6,978 bases of DNA from Pseudomonadota bacterium (GTDB lineage: Bacteria > Pseudomonadota > Gammaproteobacteria > Burkholderiales > Sulfuricellaceae): NCBI GenBank assembly GCA_021783895.1, contig JAJXTJ010000063.1:1-6978 (forward strand), in the 5' to 3' direction. The translations under genes and the position numbers were made by a program. This document shows, in pieces, positions 1 through 5,887 of this stretch (position 1 is its first letter; the number at the start of each line of letters is the position of its first letter). The notes below the pieces were generated by a model. The model was not told the DNA's origin and did no database searches. It saw only the letters and a program-made list of their open reading frames with translations.

Positions 1-189
1 GTCGTTGGGCGGCGGCCGTGCCCCGGTTTTGAAACCGAGCGCCCGCGCCGCTTCATGGAAAGTGACAAGGGTGTAGGGCGGCGGAAACTGGCTGGCCACC
101 AGCGCGGCATCGAAGGGGATGCGGTATAGGTTGCACAGGCTCCCCAATAGCCAAAAGCAGTCCTCGGTGTTGGTGCGTCTCCCCGGCAT
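1..189 (-). CDS. N-terminal fragment of a type I secretion-like ABC transporter (C39-like domain), cut by the window edge
   Basis: The first 63 codons of a minus-strand gene are visible; the rest lies beyond base 1. The ATG at 189 has an in-frame TAA two codons upstream, so no earlier start is close. AAGAAGAG stands about 8 nt before the ATG as a plausible ribosome binding site. The peptide contains CFWLLGSLCNLYRIPFDAAL, then QFPPPYTL, then HEAARALGFKTG. From memory of the family, this resembles the N-terminal peptidase-C39-like domain of type I secretion permease/ATPases, inner-membrane exporters that normally work with an HlyD-type adaptor and a TolC-type outer-membrane protein. Cys11 sits roughly where true C39 peptidases have their catalytic Cys, but the His and Asp that would decide activity are outside the window. 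No membrane span or ATPase motif is visible yet, so the family call rests on this short stretch only. Confidence 0.62.
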   Translation of the reverse strand, partial: MPGRRTNTEDCFWLLGSLCNLYRIPFDAALVASQFPPPYTLVTFHEAARALGFKTGARPPPND

Positions 190-290
190 CTTTTAAACTC
201 TTCTTGTTTTTTATTAGTCATGATTCGGTGTTCGGCAGTTAACTCCCATTTTCTGCCTGTTGCCTGCAACTCCCGTCAAACTTGAGGTAA

Positions 291-319
291 AGGATACAAG
301 TGTCGTAAATTATTGTAAA
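291..319 (-). promoter_or_regulatory. Candidate sigma70 promoter for the ABC transporter gene
   Basis: On the minus strand TTTACA (plus 314-319) is followed after 17 nt by TATCCT (plus 291-296), giving 5/6 and 4/6 matches to the sigma70 consensus. Transcription would start near 284 and leave a leader of about 95 nt before the ATG at 189. That leader contains the short dyad GTTGC-CT-GCAAC at 259-270 and a GGCAG/CTGCC pair at 234-257. The -35 region overlaps an imperfect direct repeat, TCGTAAAT/TTGTAAAT on the plus strand. This is a pattern match only. Confidence 0.35.
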
Positions 320-343
320 TAGGAGAAAACCCTAAAATTGATA

Positions 344-358
344 GCAGATTCCATCTGC
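344..358 (-). repeat. Short perfect dyad GCAGAT-GGA-ATCTGC, possible weak terminator of the HAD gene
   Basis: A 6-bp inverted repeat with a 3-nt centre lies about 20 nt after the stop codon of the upstream phosphatase gene on the minus strand. It is followed downstream by TATCAATTTT. The stem is short and the T run is interrupted, so termination would be weak; it could equally be an operator-like dyad. Confidence 0.3.
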
Positions 359-379
359 GTGTACTCTGTGACAATAGGC

Positions 380-1138
380 TCATCCCGCAGCGTGCCAGCG
401 CCTTAACAAATCGAGATCAACATACTCCCGGTCAGTCATTTCCCCGCCCATCATGCGAAATGGCTGCCCCGGCTCGCCCAGATCGCTCAGCACCGCTACC
501 ACGCCGGGGAAATCGTGACCCTGCGTATAGTCGTTGACCGTCACAACGGTTTTCAAACCCGCGCCTACACTGGCTCTTACGCCGTTTTCCGAGTCTTCCA
601 ACGCCAGGCAATCGGCAGCGTCGAGCTTCAGTTTGTCCAGCGCCCAGAAATAGATATCCGACGCCGGTTTTTTTGCCGGAACGATATCGCCTGCCGCAAT
701 CACCTCGAACCATTCCGCCGGATCGCCGGCCAGGGAATGGCGCAAAAGGGCAGTCACATTCCCGGGGGTGGTGGTGGTCGCAATCGCCAGCCTGATACAG
801 GCCTCCCTGGCCTCCGTCAGCAGCCTCTTGACCCCGCTACGCAGGGGTATCCCACCCCGGCCTAGCAAATCGACGTAATGGCGGGTTTTGGCCTTGTGCA
901 GGGCCACCACCAAATCGTCGAAATCCTTGGACTTGCTGAAATCCGGTCGAAAACGATCAACATAAAAACGGACACGCTCCTTGCCGCCGGTTACTTCCAG
1001 CAATTTGCCGTACAACGGCACATCCCATTCCCAATCCAGCCCAAATTCCTGGAAAACCGCATTGAACGCCAACCGGTGACCGTCACGCTCGGTATCCGCG
1101 AGGGTGCCGTCCACATCAAAAATCAAGGCTTTTAACAC
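380..1138 (-). CDS. cbbY: HAD-superfamily phosphatase, CbbY type
   Basis: This is a 252-residue HAD subfamily IA hydrolase. Motif I is DVDGTLADTE at 8-17, with Asp8 as nucleophile and Asp10 as acid/base. Motif II is the TTTTP stretch at 121-125. Motif III is Lys156/157 in AKKPASDIY. Motif IV is LEDSENG, with Glu181 and Asp182 as Mg ligands. The cap segment carries TGGKER at 50-55 and an HKAKT segment at 81-85, as in CbbY. Characterised CbbY enzymes hydrolyse xylulose-1,5-bisphosphate, a misfire inhibitor of Rubisco, in the cytosol. No Calvin-cycle gene is visible here, so the substrate is inferred from family resemblance; another sugar-phosphate phosphatase or a phosphoglucomutase-like relative is possible. 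The start is GTG, preceded by AGAGGAG five nt upstream. The gene is divergent from dksA with 79 nt between the starts. Its length is slightly above the family's usual 220-255. Confidence 0.85.
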   Translation of the reverse strand: MLKALIFDVDGTLADTERDGHRLAFNAVFQEFGLDWEWDVPLYGKLLEVTGGKERVRFYVDRFRPDFSKSKDFDDLVVALHKAKTRHYVDLLGRGGIPLRSGVKRLLTEAREACIRLAIATTTTPGNVTALLRHSLAGDPAEWFEVIAAGDIVPAKKPASDIYFWALDKLKLDAADCLALEDSENGVRASVGAGLKTVVTVNDYTQGHDFPGVVAVLSDLGEPGQPFRMMGGEMTDREYVDLDLLRRWHAAG

Positions 1139-1159
1139 GCGTGCTCCTCTTGCCCAAAC

Positions 1160-1188
1160 TTGCGATAAGTCAGGATTTCTGTTATTAA
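1160..1188 (+). promoter_or_regulatory. Candidate sigma70 promoter for dksA
   Basis: TTGCGA at 1160-1165 is separated by 17 nt from TATTAA at 1183-1188, each matching 4/6 of the sigma70 consensus. It lies in the 79-nt divergent spacer between the HAD phosphatase and dksA. Transcription would start near 1195. A small GTTTT-GCT-AAAAC dyad at 1193-1205 would sit at the 5' end of the transcript. No clear opposing promoter for the phosphatase was found in this spacer. Confidence 0.35.
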
Positions 1189-1217
1189 AGCGGTTTTGCT
1201 AAAACGGTAGAGCTTAC

Positions 1218-1640
1218 ATGTCCGCAGAATTACGTAAACAATTCACCCCATACGTTCCAAAGAAGAATGAAGAGTACATGAACACTCGACAGCGTGCGCA
1301 TTTTCGCAAAATTCTCGAGGACTGGAAAGGCGAGCTGAGCCAGGATATCGACCGTACCGTGCATACCATGCAGGACGAAGCGACGATTTTTGCCGACCCC
1401 AATGACCGCGCCAGCCAGGAGTCCGACATGGCGCTGGAACTCAGAAACCGCGACCGCGAACGCAAGCTGATCAAGAAAATCAACGAAACCATCGGCAAAA
1501 TCGAGGCTGAGGATTATGGATACTGCGAAAGCTGCGGCGTCGAAATCGGCCTGAAGCGCCTGGAAGCGCGCCCCACCGCCACACTGTGCATCGACTGCAA
1601 GACGCTCGACGAACTTAGAGAAAAGCAGGTTGCCAAATAA
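1218..1640 (+). CDS. dksA: RNA polymerase-binding transcription factor DksA
   Basis: DksA binds the secondary channel of RNA polymerase and, with ppGpp, reprograms transcription: it represses rRNA promoters and activates amino-acid biosynthesis promoters. The 140-residue product has an N-terminal segment, a long coiled coil (about 22-98) and a C-terminal zinc finger. The coiled-coil tip carries DPNDRA, with Asp60, Asp63 and Ala65 in the positions of E. coli Asp71, Asp74 and Ala76, which are needed for activity. The zinc ligands are Cys103, Cys106, Cys124 and Cys127, so this is a zinc-type DksA rather than a cysteine-poor paralogue. The [16 protein letters not shown] segment (73-88) is typical of the family. 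The start at 1218 is preferred over the internal ATG at 1278 because [12 protein letters not shown] aligns with the E. coli N-terminus; its GGTAGAG ribosome binding site is modest. The next gene begins 26 nt downstream, suggesting co-transcription. Confidence 0.97.
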   Translation: MSAELRKQFTPYVPKKNEEYMNTRQRAHFRKILEDWKGELSQDIDRTVHTMQDEATIFADPNDRASQESDMALELRNRDRERKLIKKINETIGKIEAEDYGYCESCGVEIGLKRLEARPTATLCIDCKTLDELREKQVAK

Positions 1641-1666
1641 TCCATTCACCGTAACGGTTCTTTGAG

Positions 1667-2125
1667 ATGCGAACTTCCGCTGACCAGCTTGACCCTGCCC
1701 ATAACGAATTCCACCGTCAAATGAGCGGGCTGTTGTACAGCTTGCTTGAATGGGCTCAATTGTCCGAGTTCTGGACCAAAGTGGACAAGGACGCCGGCTG
1801 GTATCTTTATGCCGTTGGCGAGGCAGCGCCCGTCGCTCCCGCCACGCCGGTACAGGTGGAAAATTTCATCGTTGAAGTGGATGCACTGCTTCGGCGCGAT
1901 CACAACGAAAGCTACTGCGGCATCGTCTACGCCGACAATCTGGACAAACCCTCTTTCATCAAGATCTATGACCCCAACCATCTGGGCGCCTCCTGCGGCT
2001 CCAGCAAAACGCCAACCTTGCCCGGCTGGATCATGAGCCAGATACCTCCCCTCGAATTGCAACTGAAATATGCCCTGCCTGCCAACCGCAAGCGCTGGTG
2101 GCAAGGTCTGTTTTCTCGGGAATAA
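1667..2125 (+). CDS. Hypothetical protein downstream of dksA
   Basis: I do not recognise a named family. The 152-residue product is soluble: no signal peptide and no hydrophobic span are visible. It is rich in aromatic residues, with WYLYAVGE at 45-52, a central stretch YCGIVYADNLDKPSFIKIYDPNHLG at 83-107 that reads like beta strands, then SCGSS, a PGWIMSQIPP stretch, and a basic tail ending RKRWWQGLFSRE. The central and C-terminal parts look constrained, so a real gene of a small conserved family is likely. It starts 26 nt after dksA and probably shares its transcript. The ATG at 1667 has no strong ribosome binding site; an in-frame ATG at 1721 is an alternative and would begin at MSGLLYSLLEW. 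Its opposite-strand overlaps are shadows. Nothing in the sequence indicates a role, and position next to dksA alone is not evidence of a functional link. Confidence 0.8.
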   Translation: MRTSADQLDPAHNEFHRQMSGLLYSLLEWAQLSEFWTKVDKDAGWYLYAVGEAAPVAPATPVQVENFIVEVDALLRRDHNESYCGIVYADNLDKPSFIKIYDPNHLGASCGSSKTPTLPGWIMSQIPPLELQLKYALPANRKRWWQGLFSRE

Positions 2126-2139
2126 CAAGTCCGGGCGCA

Positions 2140-2177
2140 CCAAAACAAAGCCCCCTTGGCTTTCGCCAAGGGGGCTT
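2140..2177 (-). terminator. Rho-independent terminator of the pnp operon, GAAA tetraloop
   Basis: A perfect 13-bp stem, AAGCCCCCTTGGC with GCCAAGGGGGCTT, spans 2148-2177 around a 4-nt loop. Read on the minus strand the loop is GAAA, a stable GNRA tetraloop, and the stem is followed by TGTTTTGG, the T-rich tail expected after pnp. On the plus strand the stem is followed by GCTCTCAC with no T run, so it primarily serves pnp, although it may also block or protect transcripts of the converging dksA pair. Confidence 0.85.
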
Positions 2178-2187
2178 GCTCTCACGA

Positions 2188-2204
2188 AAACCCGAGGAGG
2201 GTTT
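2188..2204 (-). repeat. Small stem-loop overlapping the pnp stop codon
   Basis: AAACCC-TCCTC-GGGTTT on the minus strand forms a 6-bp stem with a 5-nt loop. It includes the first two bases of the pnp TAA and lies 10 nt before the main terminator stem. Together they give two hairpins in tandem at the 3' end of the operon. Confidence 0.4.
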
Positions 2205-4326
2205 AGGCTTCGCTATTTTCCGGCTTCTTCACCGCTGCAGGCGCTTCCATCAGAGCCTTCATGGAAAGACGCAAACGGCCTTTCTCGTCTGCTTCCAGCA
2301 CCTTAACGTTGACAGTTTGCCCCTCGGTCAAATGATCGGAAACAGCATTCACCCGCTCGTGAGCGATTTGGGAAATATGCAGCAAACCATCCTTGCCCGG
2401 TAGCACGCTGACAATCGCACCAAAATCCAGCAATTTGATTACGGTGCCCGCGTAGGTCTTGCCAACCTCAACTTCGGCAGTCAACTCTTCAATGCGCTTC
2501 TTGGCCATTTCGCCGGCTTCCGAGCTCAAGCAGGCGATATTCACCGTGCCGTCCTCGTTAATGTCGATGGTGGTGCCGGTTTCTTCGGTCAATGCACGGA
2601 TCACCGCGCCACCCTTGCCGATCACGTCACGAATTTTTTCCGGGTTGATCTTGATGGTGATGATCCGCGGCGCGTAGACAGACATCTCTTGACGAGCGTG
2701 CGGCATGGCTTCATGCATGATACCGAGGATATGCATGCGGCCTTCTCGCGCCTGGCTGAGCGCGACCTGCATGATTTCCTTGGTGATACCCAGAATCTTG
2801 ATGTCCATTTGCAATGCCGTGACACCCCTATCTGTGCCGGCAACCTTGAAGTCCATGTCGCCGAGATGATCCTCGTCGCCCAGAATATCCGTCAGAACCG
2901 CAAAACGGTTGCCATCCTTGATCAGGCCCATGGCAATACCGGCAACATGCGCTTTCATCGGTGCGCCAGCGTCCATCAGCGCCAGGCAGCCGCCACAGAC
3001 TGAAGCCATTGAGCTGGAACCATTGGACTCGGTAATTTCCGAAACCACGCGCATGGTGTAACCGAATTCTTCCGCACTGGGCAAAGCCGCCACCAACGCA
3101 CGCTTCGCCAAGCGACCGTGACCGATCTCGCGGCGTTTCGGGGTGCCCACACGGCCGCACTCGCCCGTCGCGTAGGGAGGGAAGTTGTAATGCAGCAGGA
3201 AGCGATCCTTGTACTCGCCCTGCAATGCATCGATGGTCTGTTCATCGCGCCCGGTACCCAGCGTGGCAACCACCAGCGCCTGGGTTTCGCCGCGGGTGAA
3301 CAGCGCCGAACCGTGCGCGCGCGGCAAAACGCCGGTGCGGATGGTGATGGGGCGAACGGTACGGGTATCGCGCCCGTCAATGCGGGGCTCACCCTCGAGA
3401 ATCTGACTGCGCACGATTTTGGCTTCCAGATCCTGGAAAATTCCCTTGATCTGGTTAACGCGGGCGGTGTCCATGTCTTCGGTGATCAGTTCGCCCAGAA
3501 CACGATCGCGGATCGCATCGATTTTCTGGGAGCGGTCCTGCTTCTGGCGGACCTGGTAAGCTTCGTTCAGATCGGCCTGGGCCAGTTGAGCCATTTTTTC
3601 GATCAGGGATTGGTCCTTCTCCGGCGCCTTCCAATCCCATGGTGCAGCCGCCACTTCATCCGCAAGCTCGTTGATCAGGTTGATCACCGCCTGCATTTCA
3701 TCATGGCCAAACACCACCGCGCCCAACATCACGTCTTCTGGCAGTTCCATGGCTTCGGATTCGACCATCAAAACAGCCGACTCGGTACCTGCCACAACCA
3801 AATTCAACTGGGAAGCAGTTAGCTCGGTTGACGTCGGGTTCAGCACGTACTCGCCATTGACATAAGCGACACGCGCCGCACCAATCGGGCCGTTAAAGGG
3901 AAGGCCTGAAATCGCCAGGGCGGCGGAAGCGCCGATCAAGGCAGGAATATCGGAATCGATTTCGCTCTCGGAGGACATGACGGTGGCAACGATTTGCACG
4001 TCATTGTAGAAACCATCCGGGAAAAGCGGGCGCAACGGACGGTCGATCAAACGGGAGGTCAGGATTTCCTTTTCGGAGGGGCGACCTTCACGCTTGAAGA
4101 AGCCGCCAGGTATCCGGCCAGCCGCATAGGTCCGTTCCTGGTAATCGACCGTCAGCGGAAAGAAATCCTGGCCGGGTTTGACGCCTTTGGCGCCAACCAC
4201 CGTAACCAGCACGACCGTATCGTCCAGGCTGACCATTATGGCGCCAGAAGCTTGGCGGGCAATCTCTCCGGTTTCCAGTGTCAGCGTGTGACGCCCGTAC
4301 GCAATACTTTTCTTGATATGGCTCAA
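2203..4326 (-). CDS. pnp: Polyribonucleotide nucleotidyltransferase (PNPase)
   Basis: PNPase is the trimeric phosphorolytic 3'-5' exoribonuclease that degrades mRNA and can add heteropolymeric tails. At 707 residues it is close to E. coli's 711. Domains in order are RNase PH 1 (about 12-145), a helical domain (about 150-230), RNase PH 2 (about 325-470), KH (about 553-612) and S1 (about 620-690). [20 protein letters not shown] begins at 76. [14 protein letters not shown] at 433-446 supplies the phosphate-binding serines. [12 protein letters not shown] at 483-494 gives Asp486, Asp492 and Lys494, the catalytic and metal residues, with the same numbers as in E. coli. The KH loop GKGG is at 570-573. 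The start is TTG with TAGAGGAT about 7 nt upstream; no in-frame ATG occurs before residue 31, which would remove part of the first domain. It is last in the operon, 142 nt after rpsO, as in E. coli. Confidence 0.99.
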   Translation of the reverse strand: MSHIKKSIAYGRHTLTLETGEIARQASGAIMVSLDDTVVLVTVVGAKGVKPGQDFFPLTVDYQERTYAAGRIPGGFFKREGRPSEKEILTSRLIDRPLRPLFPDGFYNDVQIVATVMSSESEIDSDIPALIGASAALAISGLPFNGPIGAARVAYVNGEYVLNPTSTELTASQLNLVVAGTESAVLMVESEAMELPEDVMLGAVVFGHDEMQAVINLINELADEVAAAPWDWKAPEKDQSLIEKMAQLAQADLNEAYQVRQKQDRSQKIDAIRDRVLGELITEDMDTARVNQIKGIFQDLEAKIVRSQILEGEPRIDGRDTRTVRPITIRTGVLPRAHGSALFTRGETQALVVATLGTGRDEQTIDALQGEYKDRFLLHYNFPPYATGECGRVGTPKRREIGHGRLAKRALVAALPSAEEFGYTMRVVSEITESNGSSSMASVCGGCLALMDAGAPMKAHVAGIAMGLIKDGNRFAVLTDILGDEDHLGDMDFKVAGTDRGVTALQMDIKILGITKEIMQVALSQAREGRMHILGIMHEAMPHARQEMSVYAPRIITIKINPEKIRDVIGKGGAVIRALTEETGTTIDINEDGTVNIACLSSEAGEMAKKRIEELTAEVEVGKTYAGTVIKLLDFGAIVSVLPGKDGLLHISQIAHERVNAVSDHLTEGQTVNVKVLEADEKGRLRLSMKALMEAPAAVKKPENSEA

Positions 4327-4396
4327 AGCGGTATCCTCTACTTAATCATCATCGTCTTTATCGAGTCGGCAGGACTTCTACACAACCTACACAATC

Positions 4397-4466
4397 TCTG
4401 CTCTAGCCATTGCCGAACCCATCCTTGCGGAATCCTCGCTGCCGATAGCGGACGCGAGAAAGCAGA
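4397..4466 (-). promoter_or_regulatory. Possible pnp leader stem-loop in the rpsO-pnp spacer
   Basis: In the 142-nt spacer, TCTGCT (plus 4397-4402) can pair with AGCAGA (plus 4461-4466). Inside that loop, CTCGC (4435-4439) pairs with GCGAG (4454-4458), extended by CCG/CGG across a 2x2 internal loop. No T run follows, so this is not a classical terminator. In E. coli a leader hairpin at this place is cut by RNase III and mediates PNPase autocontrol. An equivalent role here is inference; the pairing is short and was found by eye. Confidence 0.3.
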
Positions 4467-4468
4467 AA

Positions 4469-4738
4469 TTACTTACGCAAGCCGAGGCGCTCAATCAGGG
4501 TACGGTAGCGGTCAACACTGCTGCCGCGCAAATAATCCAGCAGCTTGCGGCGCTTGCTGACCAGCTTCAGCAAACCACGACGGGAATGGTGATCCTTGGC
4601 ATGGCTCTTGAAATGGCCGGTGAGATCGTTGATGCGCGCAGTCATAAGCGCAACCTGCACTTCGGTCGAACCGGTGTCGCCCGCTGCTTTTTGATAATCC
4701 TGCACAATTTGGGCCTTTTGGGCGCTGTTCATTGACAT
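4469..4738 (-). CDS. rpsO: 30S ribosomal protein S15
   Basis: S15 is a primary binder of the central domain of 16S rRNA and forms a bridge to the 50S subunit. The product has 89 residues, the same as in E. coli. Family hallmarks are [20 protein letters not shown] (21-40), [20 protein letters not shown] (42-61), KRRKLLDYL and the C-terminal IERLGLRK. The ATG at 4738 has GGAG seven nt upstream and gives the full-length N-terminus; a second ATG at codon 3 is less likely as the start. The gene lies 93 nt after truB with its own proposed promoter and 142 nt before pnp. S15 represses its own translation in several bacteria through leader RNA structures of unrelated shape; the leader here allows a short AU-rich hairpin over the ribosome binding site (4741-4755), which is not sufficient to claim autoregulation. 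Confidence 0.99.
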   Translation of the reverse strand: MSMNSAQKAQIVQDYQKAAGDTGSTEVQVALMTARINDLTGHFKSHAKDHHSRRGLLKLVSKRRKLLDYLRGSSVDRYRTLIERLGLRK

Positions 4739-4765
4739 TAATTTTCTCCGAAAATAAAACGCGTT

Positions 4766-4795
4766 ATTTTACCTTGTATTATGAGATATTCTCAA
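4766..4795 (-). promoter_or_regulatory. Candidate sigma70 promoter for rpsO-pnp
   Basis: On the minus strand TTGAGA (plus 4790-4795) is followed after 18 nt by TAAAAT (plus 4766-4771), a 4/6 and 5/6 match to the consensus, in the AT-rich 93-nt truB-rpsO spacer. Transcription would start near 4759, leaving only about 20 nt before the rpsO ATG. The -35 box overlaps the dyad TGAGA-TAT-TCTCA (4782-4794). An internal promoter before rpsO is known in E. coli, which agrees with the placement. Confidence 0.5.
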
Positions 4796-4831
4796 GTAAT
4801 TCTCGCGGCTTAGCACCAACGAAAAAGTCTG

Positions 4832-5740
4832 TTACACCGAACTCTCGACAACGAGTCTTTTGGGCGCAATCTTGCCGTCATCCGCGATTTCGCCAATGCC
4901 GACAAGGCACTCACCTTCATCGTACAAAACCACTACCCCATCATGCACCTGTTTCGGCATCCAGATCGCCTGCCCTTGCCGAAAATAATAGGCGCTTTCC
5001 TGATCCAGTTTTATTATTGGCAGCCCGTCCAGCAGGCAGTCCGGCGGCAAAAGCCGCGCGTCCCTGGCTTCCTGGCCCAACCCATCGAGTTGCTCCAGGG
5101 TCACCGCTTGGCCAATATCAAAACTGCCAATGCGCGTGCGCCGCAATGCCTGCATGAAGGCGCCACACCCCAGTACACGTCCCAGGTCTTCCGCCAGCAC
5201 CCGAATATAAGTGCCCTTGCTGCACGCCACCGTAACGCTTAACTCGTCGCCGGCAAAGCGATCGAGGGTTAAGCTGTAAATCGTCACCGGGCGCGCCGCC
5301 CGCTCGATCTCAACCCCGGCGCGGGCATAGGTGTAAAGCGCCTTGCCCTGAAATTTGAGGGCAGAATGCATCGGCGGCACCTGGAGAATGGGACCAATAA
5401 ATTGTTGCAACGCCTGTTCCACCTGACCAAGCGATAAATTGACGACGTTGCTGCTGGTCACTTCTCCCTCGGAGTCACCCGTGGTGGTGGTTTTCCCCAG
5501 CTTGAAAACCGCCTGATAGGTTTTGCCGGCATCCAGCAGAAACCGTGAAAACTTGGTGGCCTCTCCAAAACAGATCGGCAGCAAGCCCGTTGCAATCGGA
5601 TCCAGATTGCCGGTGTGCCCCGCCTTGGCAGCTTGGTACAGTCTCTTGGCCTGCTGCAGAGCGCCATTCGACGAAATTCCATAAGGCTTATCCAGCAGCA
5701 GAACACCGCTGATGGGGCGCTTGATCCGTTTAAACTGCAA
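4832..5740 (-). CDS. truB: tRNA pseudouridine(55) synthase TruB
   Basis: TruB isomerises U55 to pseudouridine in the T-loop of nearly all elongator tRNAs and also acts as a tRNA chaperone. The 302-residue product begins its fold with SGVLLLDKPYGISSN (11-25). The catalytic motif GHTGNLDPIATG (41-52) holds Asp47. Next come GEATKFSRFLLDAGKTYQA with Tyr75, VPPMHSALKFQGKALYTYAR (121-140) and CSKGTYIRVLAEDLG (173-187) with Arg180. The C-terminal region from about 240 is PUA-like. Asn45 stands where most family members have a small residue such as Ala, Ser or Thr; it is next to the catalytic loop but not a catalytic position. The start is TTG; its AGAGGTG ribosome binding site (plus 5745-5751) lies inside the terminal repeat of the inserted 141-bp palindrome. 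No ATG or GTG exists between this TTG and the conserved fold. It lies in the infB operon between rbfA and rpsO. Confidence 0.97.
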   Translation of the reverse strand: MQFKRIKRPISGVLLLDKPYGISSNGALQQAKRLYQAAKAGHTGNLDPIATGLLPICFGEATKFSRFLLDAGKTYQAVFKLGKTTTTGDSEGEVTSSNVVNLSLGQVEQALQQFIGPILQVPPMHSALKFQGKALYTYARAGVEIERAARPVTIYSLTLDRFAGDELSVTVACSKGTYIRVLAEDLGRVLGCGAFMQALRRTRIGSFDIGQAVTLEQLDGLGQEARDARLLPPDCLLDGLPIIKLDQESAYYFRQGQAIWMPKQVHDGVVVLYDEGECLVGIGEIADDGKIAPKRLVVESSV

Positions 5741-5741
5741 T

Positions 5742-5882
5742 GGGCACCTCTAAAAACTCAGATTTCATCCCAACTGCTGCGTTGCGGAAAATATTTCTTG
5801 CTTACATATCAACCATATGCTGTGCTGCGAAATTTTTTCCGCGCCTTGCATTTGGGCGAACTCTGCGTTTTTAGAGGCACCC
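5742..5882. mobile_element. 141-bp imperfect palindrome, MITE-like element between rbfA and truB
   Basis: The two halves are inverted copies about one axis at base 5812. The ends read GGGCACCTCTAAAAAC and, on the other strand, GGGTGCCTCTAAAAAC, 14 of 16 identical. Similarity continues inward through CAG-A, CCCAA and GCGGAAAA-A-TTTC blocks (with small compensating offsets) to a central CATAT-CAACC-ATATG. The element is flanked by direct repeats ATGGGC (5740-5745 and 5883-5888). These can be read either as a 6-bp target duplication or as a 2-bp AT duplication, because GGGC is also the left terminus. It is too short to encode a transposase. I infer a non-autonomous element mobilised in trans, or a related intergenic repeat family, but I cannot name the family. 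It would form a long hairpin in the operon mRNA. Only one copy is in the window. Confidence 0.72.
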
Positions 5883-5887
5883 ATGGG

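Noticed and set aside
259..270. GTTGC-CT-GCAAC dyad in the spacer before the ABC transporter
   Set aside because: A 5-bp stem with a 2-nt centre is expected by chance at this scale and has no T run; kept only as a note under the promoter.
1230..1649. 139-codon minus-strand open frame opposite dksA
   Set aside because: It is antisense to an unmistakable dksA and has no motif of its own.
1646..2185. 179-codon minus-strand open frame opposite the hypothetical gene
   Set aside because: The plus-strand frame follows dksA closely and has a more protein-like composition; this one also runs through the terminator stem, so it is a shadow.
3118..3822. 234-codon open frame on the plus strand
   Set aside because: It lies fully antisense to the catalytic core of pnp, which is conserved residue by residue; the translation has no recognisable motif and is a codon-bias shadow.
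3994..4560. 188-codon plus-strand open frame over the start of pnp, the spacer and rpsO
   Set aside because: Antisense to pnp and rpsO and the spacer, without supporting features.
5795..5845. Possible minus-strand promoter inside the palindrome (TTCGCA-17-TATGTA)
   Set aside because: The -10 match is poor and no other box pair in the element is better, so there is no support for an internal promoter.
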